Source: Martensiomyces pterosporus
Taxonomy: Eukaryota; Kickxellomycota; Kickxellomycetes; Kickxellales; Kickxellaceae
Assembly: GCA_025201845.1 (NCBI GenBank)
Contig: MU603931.1
Span: 1-64,000 of the forward strand
Reading direction: 5' to 3'
Length of the DNA stretch: 64,000 nucleotides
Both the position numbers and the translations under genes were made by a program. Under the pieces are notes generated by a model that saw only the letters and a program-made list of their open reading frames with translations, did not search any database and was not told the origin of the DNA. This document shows positions 10,817-21,614 of this stretch, piece by piece (within the stretch, counting starts at the first letter, position 1; every line of letters starts with the position of its first letter).

Positions 10817-12025
10817 ATGCCGCCTCGCGATACCAGGTCGTCCGAAGAGCTCCGTGCGGTGCACGAGGGCGAGCAGTACGACATGCGGTTCCCCAGCTAC
10901 CTTGGCTTCTGGAAGCGGTCTGTCCCGGGGTACGAGGAGGCGCCACGCTTTGACATGTACGATGAGCCACACAAGAAGCGCAAGCAGCAGATCCTCAACG
11001 ACTATCCTGAGATTGAGGAGCTCTACGGCTACGACACCAACACCATCTGGATCACCGCCATAAGCGTGGCTGTGCAAATGGGACTTGCGTACGTCTTTGG
11101 GCGAGTCCTCACGGACTGGCACTGGACCATGCTCTTTGTGGCCTACACCATTGGCGGCTCCATTTCCACGCAGATCGGCATTATCTTCCACGAGTTCACG
11201 CACAATCTGTGCGCCGCCACCACGCTGCAGAACCGCTGGGTGGGCAACATCGCCAACATCCCTCTGCCTGTCCCTCTGGCGCAGTCGTTCCGCCGGTACC
11301 ACCTGGAGCACCACACCTACCAGGGCGTTTATGGATACGACCCCGACCTTCCCCTCGAGTGGGAGATCCGCCTTATTGGAAACGACCCCGTGAAGAAGTT
11401 CTTCTGGCTCATCATCTACGGCGTCATGTACATTGGCCGCGGCCTGGCTCAGCAGAAGCAGCTTTCCCGCTGGGAGCTCTACAACTGGGCGTGGACTATT
11501 GCCTGCGATGCTGTTATTGTCAAGGTCTGTGGCTGGCGCGGAATGCTGTACCTGGTTGCCTCTGTGCTTCTGGGATTCGGCCTCCACCCCGGAGCTGCCC
11601 ACTTCATCCAGGAGCACTACACCTTCCGTGACGGCCAGGAGACCTACTCGTACTACGGCAGCGGAAACTACTTCTGGCTCAACATTGGGTACCACAACGA
11701 GCACCACGACTTCCCTCTGGTGCCGTGGACCAAGCTTCCCGACATCAGGCGCATCGCCCCCGAGTACTACGACAACCTGGCGTACCACACGTCGTGGTGC
11801 GCTGTTCTCTACATGTTTGTCACATCCTCCCTGCTTGCTCCTCAGTCGCGCGTTGTGCGTACTCTGGATGCCCACAGGTATGCGCGCAAGAACCTCAAGG
11901 TGCCCACTAAGGAGGAGGTGCAAAAGCTCTCGGCAGAGAAGGCGGCGTTTGTTGCCAAGATGAAGAAGGCCGCCGACATGTCGATGGAGAAGGCCAAGGC
12001 CCGCAAGATCGTAAAGTCCGCCTAG
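10817..12025 (+). CDS. Sphingolipid delta(4)-desaturase (DES/DEGS family)
   Basis: A membrane di-iron desaturase that introduces the delta-4 double bond of dihydroceramide in the ER, on the route to delta-4-unsaturated ceramide and glucosylceramide. The single-exon protein is 402 aa. The N-terminal part has the family's YDEPHKKRKQQILNDYPEIE block. Three His boxes are present: HEFTHN, HLEHH and NEHHD, the last inside GYHNEHHDFPLVPW. ETYSYYGSGN and EYYDNLAYHTSW are also family signatures. Box 1 carries EFT where animal enzymes have EIA. Hydrophobic helices flank box 1 and lie around residues 195-260. A Lys-rich extension of roughly 40 residues ends the protein. Delta-4 function rather than C4-hydroxylation follows from family similarity only. 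Confidence 0.94.
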   Translation: MPPRDTRSSEELRAVHEGEQYDMRFPSYLGFWKRSVPGYEEAPRFDMYDEPHKKRKQQILNDYPEIEELYGYDTNTIWITAISVAVQMGLAYVFGRVLTDWHWTMLFVAYTIGGSISTQIGIIFHEFTHNLCAATTLQNRWVGNIANIPLPVPLAQSFRRYHLEHHTYQGVYGYDPDLPLEWEIRLIGNDPVKKFFWLIIYGVMYIGRGLAQQKQLSRWELYNWAWTIACDAVIVKVCGWRGMLYLVASVLLGFGLHPGAAHFIQEHYTFRDGQETYSYYGSGNYFWLNIGYHNEHHDFPLVPWTKLPDIRRIAPEYYDNLAYHTSWCAVLYMFVTSSLLAPQSRVVRTLDAHRYARKNLKVPTKEEVQKLSAEKAAFVAKMKKAADMSMEKAKARKIVKSA

Positions 12026-13323
12026 GCAAAAGCACCCGATTTGTTCGCTGCTGCGCTCTGCATCTCGGCGTTATACAGTCTGCAGCGCTCTTCAGGTCTA
12101 TTCTCGCTGTCCGCTGATTTCTCCTTTCCTAGTTGCTATCTCGCTCGTATTTTCCACTCCCATTTTCCTTTCATCCTTGTTTAGTCTAAGGCCTCTGTTA
12201 TCGCCAGTTTCTGAGAAACACGTGAATCGATAATACTACATGCACAGGCTGCAGGTAGCGCTGGTGCAGCCTTTTTTTTTGGCGCTTTAGTTCTCGTGCG
12301 GTGCCCATGGCGTGCGTGCACTGCAGACAGTAAGGACAAGCCAGAGCAGTAGCACCAGCAGCGTCATCCATCGTCTCTTTTGGTCGCACTACTGCTGCAA
12401 GGGGGGAATAGCTGGACGGAGTGTACTGTGCAGCTCGCTTCGGCTGGTGTGCATATGCACAGCAATGTGTTCTTGAAGTGGTGCCAGTATACATGTCTGC
12501 ATCATGCAGCCTCGCCAGATGGCATTCATCAGCGCATGCCTCGATTGAGTCCTGTTTGGACAAGCATTCAGCATCCCTACAGCCCGTTTGACAGACCAGC
12601 ATTTAGCCTCAGGTGCATATGCAACAGCAAAGTCAGTCAAGACAGGGGGAGGGGGGAGTGGAACGAAAGGGCGAGTGGAGCGAGAGGACCCCTACTGCAT
12701 TTATTCATTGGGCCTTTCTTTTGTATGAGAACCGCAGATGAGGATGGGAGAAAGGGGGACCGAAAAGGACTAGCAACTGCTTTTTGCGCGCCCGTCCCCT
12801 TGGCCACTGACTCGCTCTGGTGTGGAGAGCAGCTTCCCCTCAAGATGATAAAAATGCAACAGCTCCTCCATCGCGTGCACTGGTTTTTGGCCACACATCC
12901 CCGCCCTATCTGTATTCTCTCTCGCCTCTTGTGCTATATTTGCAGCCAGCCCCACGCATCTCCTGCGAGCAGAAGCAACGATCGAAAGAGTCGGTGAATA
13001 CGCGTTCACCTTCTCGCACATCACTGTCTCTTTTCCCTCCATTCTGCCTTGCTGGCTAGATCCTTATCCTTCTCTCCCCCCTCATACTGACGCTGCTTGT
13101 AGCACACTCCTGCACACGCGCCTTAGTTGTCTGCTGCACACCCGTTCCTTGCCTGCCTGAGTGCACTGCTGAGAGTACCTGGTCTGTGTGAGCGTGCGAG
13201 ACAGAACGGCTAGGCGACAGAGAGCGCCTGTGCCTTTATACGTTAATCCAATTTTGCACACACAAGCAGGCAGACGCACGTCTTCCTCTTCACTCAATAT
13301 ACACTAAAGTCTGCTCGTTGGCG
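12026..13323. other. Intergenic region, desaturase to protease 1
   Basis: About 1.3 kb without a recognisable gene. The first 170 bp are pyrimidine-rich 3' sequence. The rest holds only low-complexity open frames. A possible TATA-like element (CTTTATACG) sits near 13235, about 90 bp before the protease start codon. Confidence 0.45.
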
Positions 13324-14826
13324 ATGGCGGGCTTTCGTATGCGCCCATGTACTCTACGGATGCCTCTCCTCCTCCTCCTTCTCCTGCTCTCTCGCTCGCA
13401 GCCGTGCCAGGCAGGATGTGCGGGGAGCAAGGGAGTAGTCTCCATTCCACTCCAGCGATCGTACAACCGCAACAACAATATCCTGGTAGCCCGGCGCAAC
13501 GCGCGCTCGCACATCAAGGGCAGCAAAGACCTGATGCAGCTGGCTCCTGACGTCGATTTCGACGAGGACACCCACGACGTCGAGCCCGACTTTGGCCAAG
13601 TCCGCCTGACCGATGCCACGGATACCTACTACTACGGCGTCATATCAGTTGGCACCCCTGGCCAGAACTTCACCGTGACGTTCGACACCGGGTCTGCCAA
13701 CATGTGGATCCCGGGCGTCAGGTGCACGTCGAAGGCGTGTCTCCAGCACAACCGATACGACCACGACATGTCGGCCACGTACCAGCCCCTAAACGGCCAG
13801 TTTGCCATCCAGTATGGCACGGGTGAGGTGCGTGGATTCACGAGCCAGGACACGGTGAAGGTTGCCGGAATCACCATCAAGGACCAGCCATTCGCTGAGA
13901 CCACGAGCGAGGACGAGGTGTTCGAGCTGCCAGACACAGAGTTTGACGGGCTGTTCGGCTTGGCATTCAAATCGCTGTCCTCTGGCGGTCTTGTGCCGCC
14001 CATGGTCAAGATGATTGACGAGGCTCTGGTGGACGAGCCTGTGTTTGCCTTTGCGCTGTCCCAGGGGCACCGGTCATATGGCGAGCTGCTGCTAGGCGGC
14101 TACAACGAGCTCCACTACAAGGGAGAGCTAAAGTGGATGCGTGTGATTCGCGCCAAGTACTGGCAAGTAACCATGGAGGGCGTCTGGTACGGGGACGGCA
14201 AGCTAAACCTCCTCTCGATGAGCAAGGACAGGGACTTTGGCAATCTGCCTTTGGACGTGATTCTCACCAGTACCACCGACGCATCCACCAACCAGCAGGC
14301 AGCGGCAAAGAAGATAGAGGCAGCGGAAAAGGTGCAGCTGGCAAAGAAGAAGAAGGCAAAGTCCGAGGATGTAGACATGGAGCTCGACTACAGGCGCAAG
14401 CACCCGCCGGTGGACTCGTCGCCCAAGCTCAAAAAGCTCATTCCCACCACCAACGACGTGTCTCCTGAGACGTCCGCAATCATGGACACTGGAACCTCGT
14501 TTTTGCTCGGCGACCCCAACACAATCCAGCTCATCAGCCGCATAATTGGTGCCGACTACCGCACTGGCGACATGTCCTGTGCCAATCTCCAGAATCTGAA
14601 GTCATTTTGGATTTCTCTCGGCGGGTACAAGTTCGAGATCTCGCCGGACCATTACGTGTACCGCGATCCAGAGAAGAAGACGTGCTCGTCTGCCTGGGTT
14701 CCCTCCTATGACAGTCCGTTCTGGGTCCTTGGCGACTCCTTCCTGCGCGCTTACTATGCTGTATTTGATATGAAGGAGAAGAAGGTTGGTCTGGCGCCTA
14801 TCAACATGCCGCTCAAGCACTACTAA
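13324..14826 (+). CDS. Secreted pepsin-type aspartic protease with charged insertion
   Basis: A family A1 aspartic endopeptidase entering the secretory pathway. The ATG at 13324 gives 500 aa with a strong signal peptide (a run of Leu at about residues 13-20, then CQAG). A propeptide of roughly 75 residues follows. The mature fold begins at YYYGVISVGTPGQNF. The first catalytic Asp is in FDTGSANMWIPG (Asp121), followed by the disulfide pair C-x5-C. The flap is YGTGEVRGF. The second catalytic Asp is in MDTGTSFLLGDP (Asp388). The two Asps are 267 residues apart, against about 183 in pepsin. The excess is mainly a charged segment (nt 14290-14440) with a KKKKAK run, just before the second active-site loop. 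Its tandem paralog follows 1.2 kb downstream. No GPI signal is seen at the C-terminus. Confidence 0.93.
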   Translation: MAGFRMRPCTLRMPLLLLLLLLSRSQPCQAGCAGSKGVVSIPLQRSYNRNNNILVARRNARSHIKGSKDLMQLAPDVDFDEDTHDVEPDFGQVRLTDATDTYYYGVISVGTPGQNFTVTFDTGSANMWIPGVRCTSKACLQHNRYDHDMSATYQPLNGQFAIQYGTGEVRGFTSQDTVKVAGITIKDQPFAETTSEDEVFELPDTEFDGLFGLAFKSLSSGGLVPPMVKMIDEALVDEPVFAFALSQGHRSYGELLLGGYNELHYKGELKWMRVIRAKYWQVTMEGVWYGDGKLNLLSMSKDRDFGNLPLDVILTSTTDASTNQQAAAKKIEAAEKVQLAKKKKAKSEDVDMELDYRRKHPPVDSSPKLKKLIPTTNDVSPETSAIMDTGTSFLLGDPNTIQLISRIIGADYRTGDMSCANLQNLKSFWISLGGYKFEISPDHYVYRDPEKKTCSSAWVPSYDSPFWVLGDSFLRAYYAVFDMKEKKVGLAPINMPLKHY

Positions 14827-16073
14827 GATTGCCAGCATCTTCCTGCTGCACACGCTATTCCGTTTCCCTTGGCATGTCTGCCACCATGTCTGCCGCACCC
14901 AGCCCCTTTTATTGCTTTTATTTATTTATTTTTTCGAATGTCAATTGCATGGCCAGCATCTAGCGCTGCGCTGTCACTGAGCATGTAGGGTGGTGCAATG
15001 AACGTGTGAGAACTGCTTGTAGAGCAGGGTTTGGTGAGAACATTGCACATGTAGCCACCCCGCAAGCGTACTTCCCCGCCTCCACCCATCATGCATTTTG
15101 AGCGGGAAAGAGATGTGGAGAGATTGCGGGTTGTGTCCATCTAGTCTGGAGGCAGGCGAATGTGAGAATACGATGCTAGCTGTTCTGCAGTATAAGGCAA
15201 GAACCTTGTTCATTTCGTGCATCACCGAGTGAGGAGAATGCTGTGGATGGCACAGGTGTTCTTTCAGGTGCCTCATGAATGCAAGATGCGACGGCATTCT
15301 CGCAAGCGAACGCCCACTGAGGCGTATATGTGTGCGTGTGAACAATGGCATACACGCTGAACTTCCACTTGTTTGTGGATATGAAAATGCAGGAGAGAAT
15401 CGTGCTGGAGCCAGGGAGTATTATGCAGAGAAACGATGGCAGCCCATGCTGTCGGTGGCATGCTCAGCTGGCACAGATAAGCATGGGGAAAAGAAACACT
15501 TGAATGATACATGTGTCTGCTCTAAGTCCACCCTCATGTCAATGGGGCACCGCGCCATCCAGCAAGCATAGCGGCATATATAGTTGCATTTTCCTCCTGT
15601 TGCTCTTGAGGCTCTGAAACCCTGATCGGGGCATACCAGAGATATGTACTTTATACGCCTTTCGCTACATTCAAGACACTAACAGCGCACAGGTTGTGTC
15701 TCCTTGTTAAACCCTCCGCATACCAGGCCTTTTGTTCTGTCTCCTTCGTTGCTGTCTGATACAGGTCCTTCCTCTTGTTCGTTCTGCTCCAGACCCTCGT
15801 GCGCACCGCAAAACCTCTCTGGACTCCAGAAAGAGACCTCTCCACGAGGGTGTGCTTCATTCGTACATGTGCTTGGATGTGCCGGTATAAATACATTTAC
15901 GCGTCTGGAGCTTCTAAAGACAAAATTACACAAAACGCGTGTTTTAAGCTGTCTTGTTTGCCATTTTTCCTTGTAATCGACTGTAGTACATATATTTTAT
16001 ACGCCAACCACTCACGTATCTGGCAGCGCCCCCTTGCACACTCTATTGCATTTCTTTTATACGCACACACAAT
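14827..16073. other. Intergenic region between the two proteases
   Basis: About 1.25 kb with no supported gene. It starts with an AT-rich 3' tract (around 14910-14935). A TATAAATA box lies at 15886-15893 and a second TTTTATACG element at about 16054. Both precede the start codon of the second protease. Confidence 0.5.
15886..15893 (+). promoter_or_regulatory. TATA box candidate for protease 2
   Basis: TATAAATA lies 188 bp before the start codon at 16074. Two other genes here (starts at 25539 and 59194) have a TATA-like box about 180-190 bp before their ATG, so the spacing is consistent. The assignment rests on sequence and spacing only. Confidence 0.4.
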
Positions 16074-17372
16074 ATGAGGACACTCTCATTGGGGCTATTT
16101 GCCCTGGCCCACACAGCCCTGTGTGGTGTTCTCGACCCGCCAGTGATACCAGGACTCGGCATCACGGACCCCTCAGTGCTAGGCGAGGGTGGTGCCAGGA
16201 TCCACGCAACAACAGGCGGAGGCCAGGCGTCATTCAAGGTGCCCTTGTATCTGAAGAACGGGCTAGATCCCGAGTCCAAGCGCAAGCAGCGACTGGAGCG
16301 CGCAAACAAAATGAAGAGCTTCGCCGAGCGGCCACTATCCAACAGCACAGCGCCATTGACAGATGTCAAGGATTACTACTACTACGGGTACATTGGAGTT
16401 GGCAACCCGCCGCAAAAGTTCTCTGTCATCTTCGACACTGGCTCCTCGAACATCTGGGTCCCCGGCAAGGCATGCCAGTCGACGGCGTGTGTGGAGCACC
16501 GGCGGTTCAACCCCAGCGCATCCTCGTCGTTCGCCAACACCGGCCAGAAGATTGAGATCCAGTACGGCACGGGGTTCATTGCTGGCGAGGTAGGCATGGA
16601 TACGGTGAAGGTGGCAGACGCTGTGATACTGACGAACCAGTCGTTTGCCACGACCAACCTAGAGGACAAGACGTTTGAGCTGCCGCGCAGTCAGTTCGAT
16701 GGCCTCTTTGGTCTTGGCTTTACTGGCGGCTCCGAGGGCGGCGTGCGTGCTCCCGTGGACGCCATGGTGGAAGACAGAATTCTGAGCGAACCCCTGTTTG
16801 GCGTCAAGCTGTACAGGAGCAGCACCAAGGCCAACGGCGAAATCACCTTTGGGTCGTACGACAAGGCGTACAAGGACAAGCTCTCGTGGCTCGACGTCTA
16901 CGGCAACCTGTTCTGGGTCACCACAATGGAGGGCATCTACTACGGCAACGAGCCCAAGAACTACCTCTATGGCGCTGACAAGGTCAACAGCCAGAGCAGC
17001 CACTTGACGCCGCAGGAGAAGGCCCGTGCAAGTCGCAAGGCCCTCCTTGACACCGGCAGCTCGCTGATGTACGGCGACCCATTCACGCTTGCCGGCATGA
17101 GCGCTCGCATTGGCGCAGACGTGATGTCTGGTGAGCTGCCGTGCTCGTCGGTTCCACTGCTGAAGCCATTCCACTTTGTGCTGGGCGGGAAAAACTTTTC
17201 GATGATGCCCAGCGAGTATGTCTACCACGACGAGGTCAACGACATCTGCGAGGTCCAGTGGATGCCTGTTAGCGAGTACCTCTGGGTCCTTGGCATCCCG
17301 TTCCTTCAGTCCCACTACTCGGTCTACAACATCAAGGAGAGGAAGATTGGCTTGGCGCACATGCTTCAGTGA
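16074..17372 (+). CDS. Secreted pepsin-type aspartic protease (tandem paralog)
   Basis: A family A1 aspartic endopeptidase of 432 aa in one exon. It begins with a signal peptide (MRTLSLGLFALAHTALCG) and a basic propeptide of about 85 residues. The mature domain starts at YYYYGYIGVGNPPQKF. Catalytic motifs are FDTGSSNIWVPG (Asp121) and LLDTGSSLMYGDP (Asp326). The flap is YGTGFIAGEVG, and the first disulfide has the pattern ACQSTAC. Spacing between the Asps is 205 residues, with only a short charged stretch before the second loop, so it lacks most of the insertion of its upstream neighbour. Order, orientation and shared motif wording (YYYG, TTMEG/VTMEG, GYDTVKVA-like blocks) support a tandem duplication. 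It may be vacuolar or extracellular; the sequence does not decide. Confidence 0.94.
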   Translation: MRTLSLGLFALAHTALCGVLDPPVIPGLGITDPSVLGEGGARIHATTGGGQASFKVPLYLKNGLDPESKRKQRLERANKMKSFAERPLSNSTAPLTDVKDYYYYGYIGVGNPPQKFSVIFDTGSSNIWVPGKACQSTACVEHRRFNPSASSSFANTGQKIEIQYGTGFIAGEVGMDTVKVADAVILTNQSFATTNLEDKTFELPRSQFDGLFGLGFTGGSEGGVRAPVDAMVEDRILSEPLFGVKLYRSSTKANGEITFGSYDKAYKDKLSWLDVYGNLFWVTTMEGIYYGNEPKNYLYGADKVNSQSSHLTPQEKARASRKALLDTGSSLMYGDPFTLAGMSARIGADVMSGELPCSSVPLLKPFHFVLGGKNFSMMPSEYVYHDEVNDICEVQWMPVSEYLWVLGIPFLQSHYSVYNIKERKIGLAHMLQ

Positions 17373-18395
17373 CCAGCACAGCACCCAGTACTTTGATGTG
17401 CGCCAAGGCCGCTTCTCCCTGTTCCTCGCTTCTCCACAACTCACAGTCAAATGCACAGAAATAGTGTATGCCGAGTTTAACTCTGTTCTTTGTGCTAAAC
17501 CCCATGGCAAGAAATCGTAGAAATAGTAGCTGCTTTTTCCGTCTCCAAACGCAGCCTGGCCAGCCCCGGCTGCTACTACCAGTCCTGCTGTAGTTTTATT
17601 GCTGCTGGCTGTGGAGAAGGCCGGACTCGATGTGGTCAGTGTCCAGCTCTACAAAACACAAAAGTCAACTTGAACGTGTAGAGATCGCATGTCGACAAGC
17701 TGCATTAGTAGAACAAGGTCGGTGGATCCCGCTATATCAGTGCATTCAAGGGCGGGGGAGATATACACCCGCTGGTGGCGGATTGCTCATGCGAGGGATG
17801 GGGGAGATGTGGTTTTGGAGGGAAGACTGGTGTATTAACAGATATTACGAGTGCTAGAGAGGCTAAGTATGTATAGTGCGCGACGCTAGCGGTGCTGGCG
17901 GATCTCTCCCTTCCCTCGAGGAGGGGCACGGCAGCGGCTCTGTGCTCTTTCTGGCACAGCGGCTCTCCAGCCACCACCACCAGCACGCACACCTCCCAGC
18001 GACCGCTTCGAATACGCAATAGATCACGCAGCAGTCCACAGCACCCGAATCCCGGGAGCTGGTCGCAGGAGGGAAATAAGGAATAGCCAGTGTCAGCGAC
18101 GGGATGGAACCACCGACGGGATGGGACCTGAAAACGGAGGGCCTCCGGCAAAGGAGAATGAAGTGAGGGGCAGAGAGTGGGTTGCTGGATGTGTGTGTGC
18201 GGGTGCTGGGGTAAGGATATGTAGAATAAATGGGGAGAACGAGGCAGCAAAAGAACAAAGTGCCTGCACACAAGCAGGTGCTGGCAGCACCAACGACGAA
18301 TAAATGGCGGGCAAAGCTGGTGGGTGGGGCCACGAAGTATATGCCTCAAAGTGCGGACAGGAGTGTATAACGGGAGGGGGGTGTGTTTAGCTTAT
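17373..18395. other. Convergent 3' region, protease 2 and phosphotransferase
   Basis: One kilobase between two convergent genes. No gene is supported; the frames seen are short and Ser/Pro- or Gly-rich by composition only. Confidence 0.45.
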
Positions 18396-20679
18396 CTACT
18401 CAGACTTTTGGCGATTCTTACGGGGTGCAATGGTGAGGCAGTTGATTCCCAGGAACTCGCAGAAGCGCTCGATGACGACCAGAGCCCAGTGGAAGTACGC
18501 AATGGTGACAAACAGGAACGACACAATCAGGAACAAAAGCTCCGAAGAGGCCGAGAAGAGGCCGAGGCGCGCGAAAATGGCGCCAACCACGAGAGGGATC
18601 ATCTGCACGGTGTAGCTGGGGAACGCCATCTCGGTAAGGTGCGCCAGAATAATCTTGCTCTACACAATGTAGTAAAGCGCACCACAAACCACAGTGCGTA
18701 GTGCCAAATAGACACGGCCATGTGGATTACAGATTCCACAGCACGTGCAAAAATAATAGCGCCTCAATTAGTGTGCGGTGCGTGGGGGGCCAGTAAGCCG
18801 GCATGGTGCACAGCAGTAACAAACACAGCAGGCTGAAAGAGATAACGCCATGCGCATGCCAGCATAGCAGCCGTCCAGGAGAGAGCAAAGGAGCCAAGCA
18901 CTTACCACAATGCGTCCAAAGACAACTCCAGCAGTGATCATAAAGAGCACCAGGTGGTTGTTTGTAAAGATGGTGGTTGAGTTGCTGAGCCAGATGTAGC
19001 AGCTGCTCGCATAGATGGCATACTGAACAAGCTGAGGGAGCGTGGCCAGGAAGCTGCGGCCCTGCTCCTTGCAGGCCTTGTACACGTTCCAGCAGCACAC
19101 CAGGTAGTGGCCAAAGAACGCAGCCACCGCAGTGATGGCAAGCGCCGCATCCATGACCTCCCATCCCGCAGGGAACAGGCTGCCGATGATGGGCATGCCC
19201 TGAGACGCCGGAACGTGCCAGATCGCCGGGCCCCAGATGCCCGAGACAAAGCAGGCAAGCACTGCGAGTGTGAGAACCTCCGTGGGGCCATTGATGTATC
19301 CAAGATACAGGACACCCGTGTGGTACTCCTCCCAAGTCGAAAAGAAGAATGTCGACGTGGTCAGAAAGACAATTCCAACCGTCTGCCACGAGATTCCGCA
19401 CGCAAAGGCCGATGCCTCGACAATGCCGGCGATTGTGCAGTTGAGGGCATCGCAGCCGTGGTCAAACAGCTCTCCCAGAGGGCTGGACGTGCCGGTCCTC
19501 CTGGCCTGCTTGCCGTCGACGTTGTCAAAGGTCGAGTAAAGCCACATGCCAATGCCAAAGGCAAAGTACAGCCACGAAGGACCGGGGCCCACAAGGTCAG
19601 GCATAATCAGAAGCACGAGCAGGACATCGAAAATCTCAAAGCTCAGGCCAGTGAGAGTAATGAGATTGGGTCTAGGGGGAGAAAGATAAGACCAAGTAGC
19701 AAGAGTTGAGGCGTTAGTATCGATGGCAGCGAGCACAAGCAGAACTGGCGTGTGCGCATGACCAGAACAGACGCCACTGGACAGCAGACGCCCTTTCTCC
19801 TTTGTGGCCTAAATTGTTGCCGTTTCCATTCGGCAGCAGCCAAGAGATAGTGCGACGGAGCGGTCGCGAATAGGAGGAATTCATAAGGAAAACGACACGA
19901 AACACAAGCAGCTGTTTCCCGCACCGCCAAGTGCGATCAACCGCGTCCGCCATCCATGCGGATACAGCGGGCGCTACATAGGCACACAGGCTGGCGGAAT
20001 AGACANNNNNNNNNNNNNNNNNNNNNNNNNNNNNNNNNNNNNNNNNNNNNNNNNNNNNNNNNNNNNNNNNNNNNNNNNNNNNNNNNNNNNNNNNNNNNNN
20101 NNNNNNNNNNNNNNNNNNNNNNNNNNNNNNNNNNNNNNNNNNNNNNNNNNNNNNNNNNNNNNNNNNNNNNNNNNNNNNNNNNNNNNNNNNNNNNNNNNNN
20201 NNNNNNNNNNNNNNNNNNNNACGCCCTTTCTCCTTTGTGGCCTAAATTGTTGCCGTTTCCATTCGGCAGCAGCCAAGAGATAGTGCGACGGAGCGGTCGC
20301 GAATAGGAGGAATTCATAAGGAAGACGACACGAAGCACAAGCAGCTGTTTCCCGCACCGCCAAGTGCGATCAACCGCGTCCGCCATCCATGCGGATACAG
20401 CGGGCGCTACATAGGCACACAGGCTGGCGGAATAGACAACCCTCGGCAAATATACATAGGCGGAATGCATGGCACCAGCAAGTGGGACAGAAGACTAAAG
20501 AGCACTTACGCCATCCAGCGGGGGAACAGAGTCACCGCCCATTCCCAGTAGTGCCGATAGAGGTACTTTGTAAGGTAGGACTTGTCAACGGCGCGGTACC
20601 TGTAGTTGCGCAGGTTCTTGAGCGCCTCCTCGGTGACATACTCGTCGCCGCTCGGAAGGTACTTTCTAATGCTGGACAT
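18396..20679 (-). CDS. Choline/ethanolamine phosphotransferase (CDP-alcohol family)
   Basis: This enzyme makes phosphatidylcholine or phosphatidylethanolamine from CDP-choline or CDP-ethanolamine and diacylglycerol (Kennedy pathway, ER/Golgi membranes). Three exons on the minus strand join in frame: 20679-20510, 19671-18906 and 18659-18396, giving 399 aa, close to yeast CPT1/EPT1. Exon 1 carries the N-terminal cytosolic part ending PRWMA, and exon 2 continues with PNLITLTG. The catalytic CDP-alcohol signature DG-x2-AR-x8-G-x3-D-x3-D is intact (DGKQARRTGTSSPLGELFDH). About eight hydrophobic helices follow. Exon 3 holds the last two helices and a basic tail. The first intron, 838 bp as assembled, contains a 215-N gap with duplicated flanks; removing one copy and the gap would leave about 405 bp. 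Choline versus ethanolamine preference cannot be told. Confidence 0.92.
19788..20005. repeat. Left copy of a 218-bp duplication flanking the gap
   Basis: This segment recurs at 20221-20438 with two A/G differences and no indel. The two copies sit immediately either side of the N run. The pattern is that of two contig ends that overlap but were not merged, so it is probably an assembly artefact inside an intron. Confidence 0.85.
20006..20220. other. Assembly gap (215 N)
   Basis: A run of unknown bases within intron 1 of the phosphotransferase gene. Its flanks are near-identical copies, so the real missing sequence may be zero. Confidence 0.98.
20221..20438. repeat. Right copy of the 218-bp duplication
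   Basis: Matches 19788-20005 except for two transitions (A in the left copy, G in the right, in the GACACGAAGCAC region). It starts exactly where the N run ends, the hallmark of an unmerged overlap. Confidence 0.85.
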
Positions 20680-21614
20680 TTGCTGCAGCCAAACCTATTT
20701 TCGCCCGAAGAGCACTTTTGGTGTATGTGGCGAGTCTGCGGGGAGGAGTATGGAGCTGTGGCCCGTGGTACAGCTGTATTTCGATGGCGGGACAAACAAG
20801 AGGCCGGCTATGGCTGGCTGGCACTGAAATGGAGCAGAGCAAAATAAGAGCAAAGTGCGGGGTTAAAAGTCAAGGCCAAGCGGAAACAAGAGAGGAAGCA
20901 GGAGGCGTTCAAGAGGCCTTGCCCCTACCCTCGCATCAGCCCTCGCCCCCAAAAAACCACGGGCGAATGTGCAGGATGCTCGTGCCAGGCAGAGCGAAAG
21001 GGAGCCAGGGCCAGCACACAAGCGAAACCAGGCACCCTCGTCTGGAAGCCAGCCCGAGTCTTGGTCAACGATGCACGAGCTTAGCACGCGCAGACCGCAG
21101 AAAACCGCGGATTCCATCGCCAAAGCCCAGGAAGCGAATGCCTGGGCGCATTAAACGGCAATTAGATGATAACCACCAAAAAATTTTATACCAGGGAACA
21201 TCTGCTTTGGCTCCCCGCCTTTCACATGCCAAGGCAGCGGTACTTCAATTGGGAGGCATCCCATCGCTGTAAGTAACTGCCACCTGGAGGTTTTCCAGCG
21301 TGCTCACATCAGCGCGGCAGTGGGCGCTGTTGCTCTTGATAACAGATCCAAGTCCCGGTTCCAGCCTTGTTTTCTGAATGTGGGGCGAACAGAATAGCCC
21401 CTGGCAAGCTGCACTGATGTGCATCTCCAAAAAAGGGCCACCGGCAGCGAGCCGGTTTGGCAAGGGCGCATAGCCAGCGCGCCTCAAGGAAAGCAGCAAT
21501 GGTGGGAGCCTGAAGGCATAGTTGCATTTGGTGCGCTTTTGTTGAAACGAAAACGAAAGTACTTTTGGGTGGACTAACAGGGGACCGCGCGCGTATCCGA
21601 GCAGCAGCGCGAAG
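20680..21614. other. Intergenic region upstream of the phosphotransferase
   Basis: 935 bp between the 3' end of the mL38 gene and the 5' end of the phosphotransferase, both on the minus strand. No gene is supported. It should hold the phosphotransferase promoter and the mL38 3' UTR. Confidence 0.45.

Noticed and set aside
10778..11923. 381-codon minus-strand frame opposite the desaturase
   Set aside because: Antisense shadow of a strongly biased coding exon. The + strand product has three His boxes and accounts for the sequence.
19788..20438. A real intronic repeat or mobile element at the gap
   Set aside because: No terminal repeats, target-site duplication or coding capacity. Copies end exactly at the N run, so an assembly overlap is simpler.
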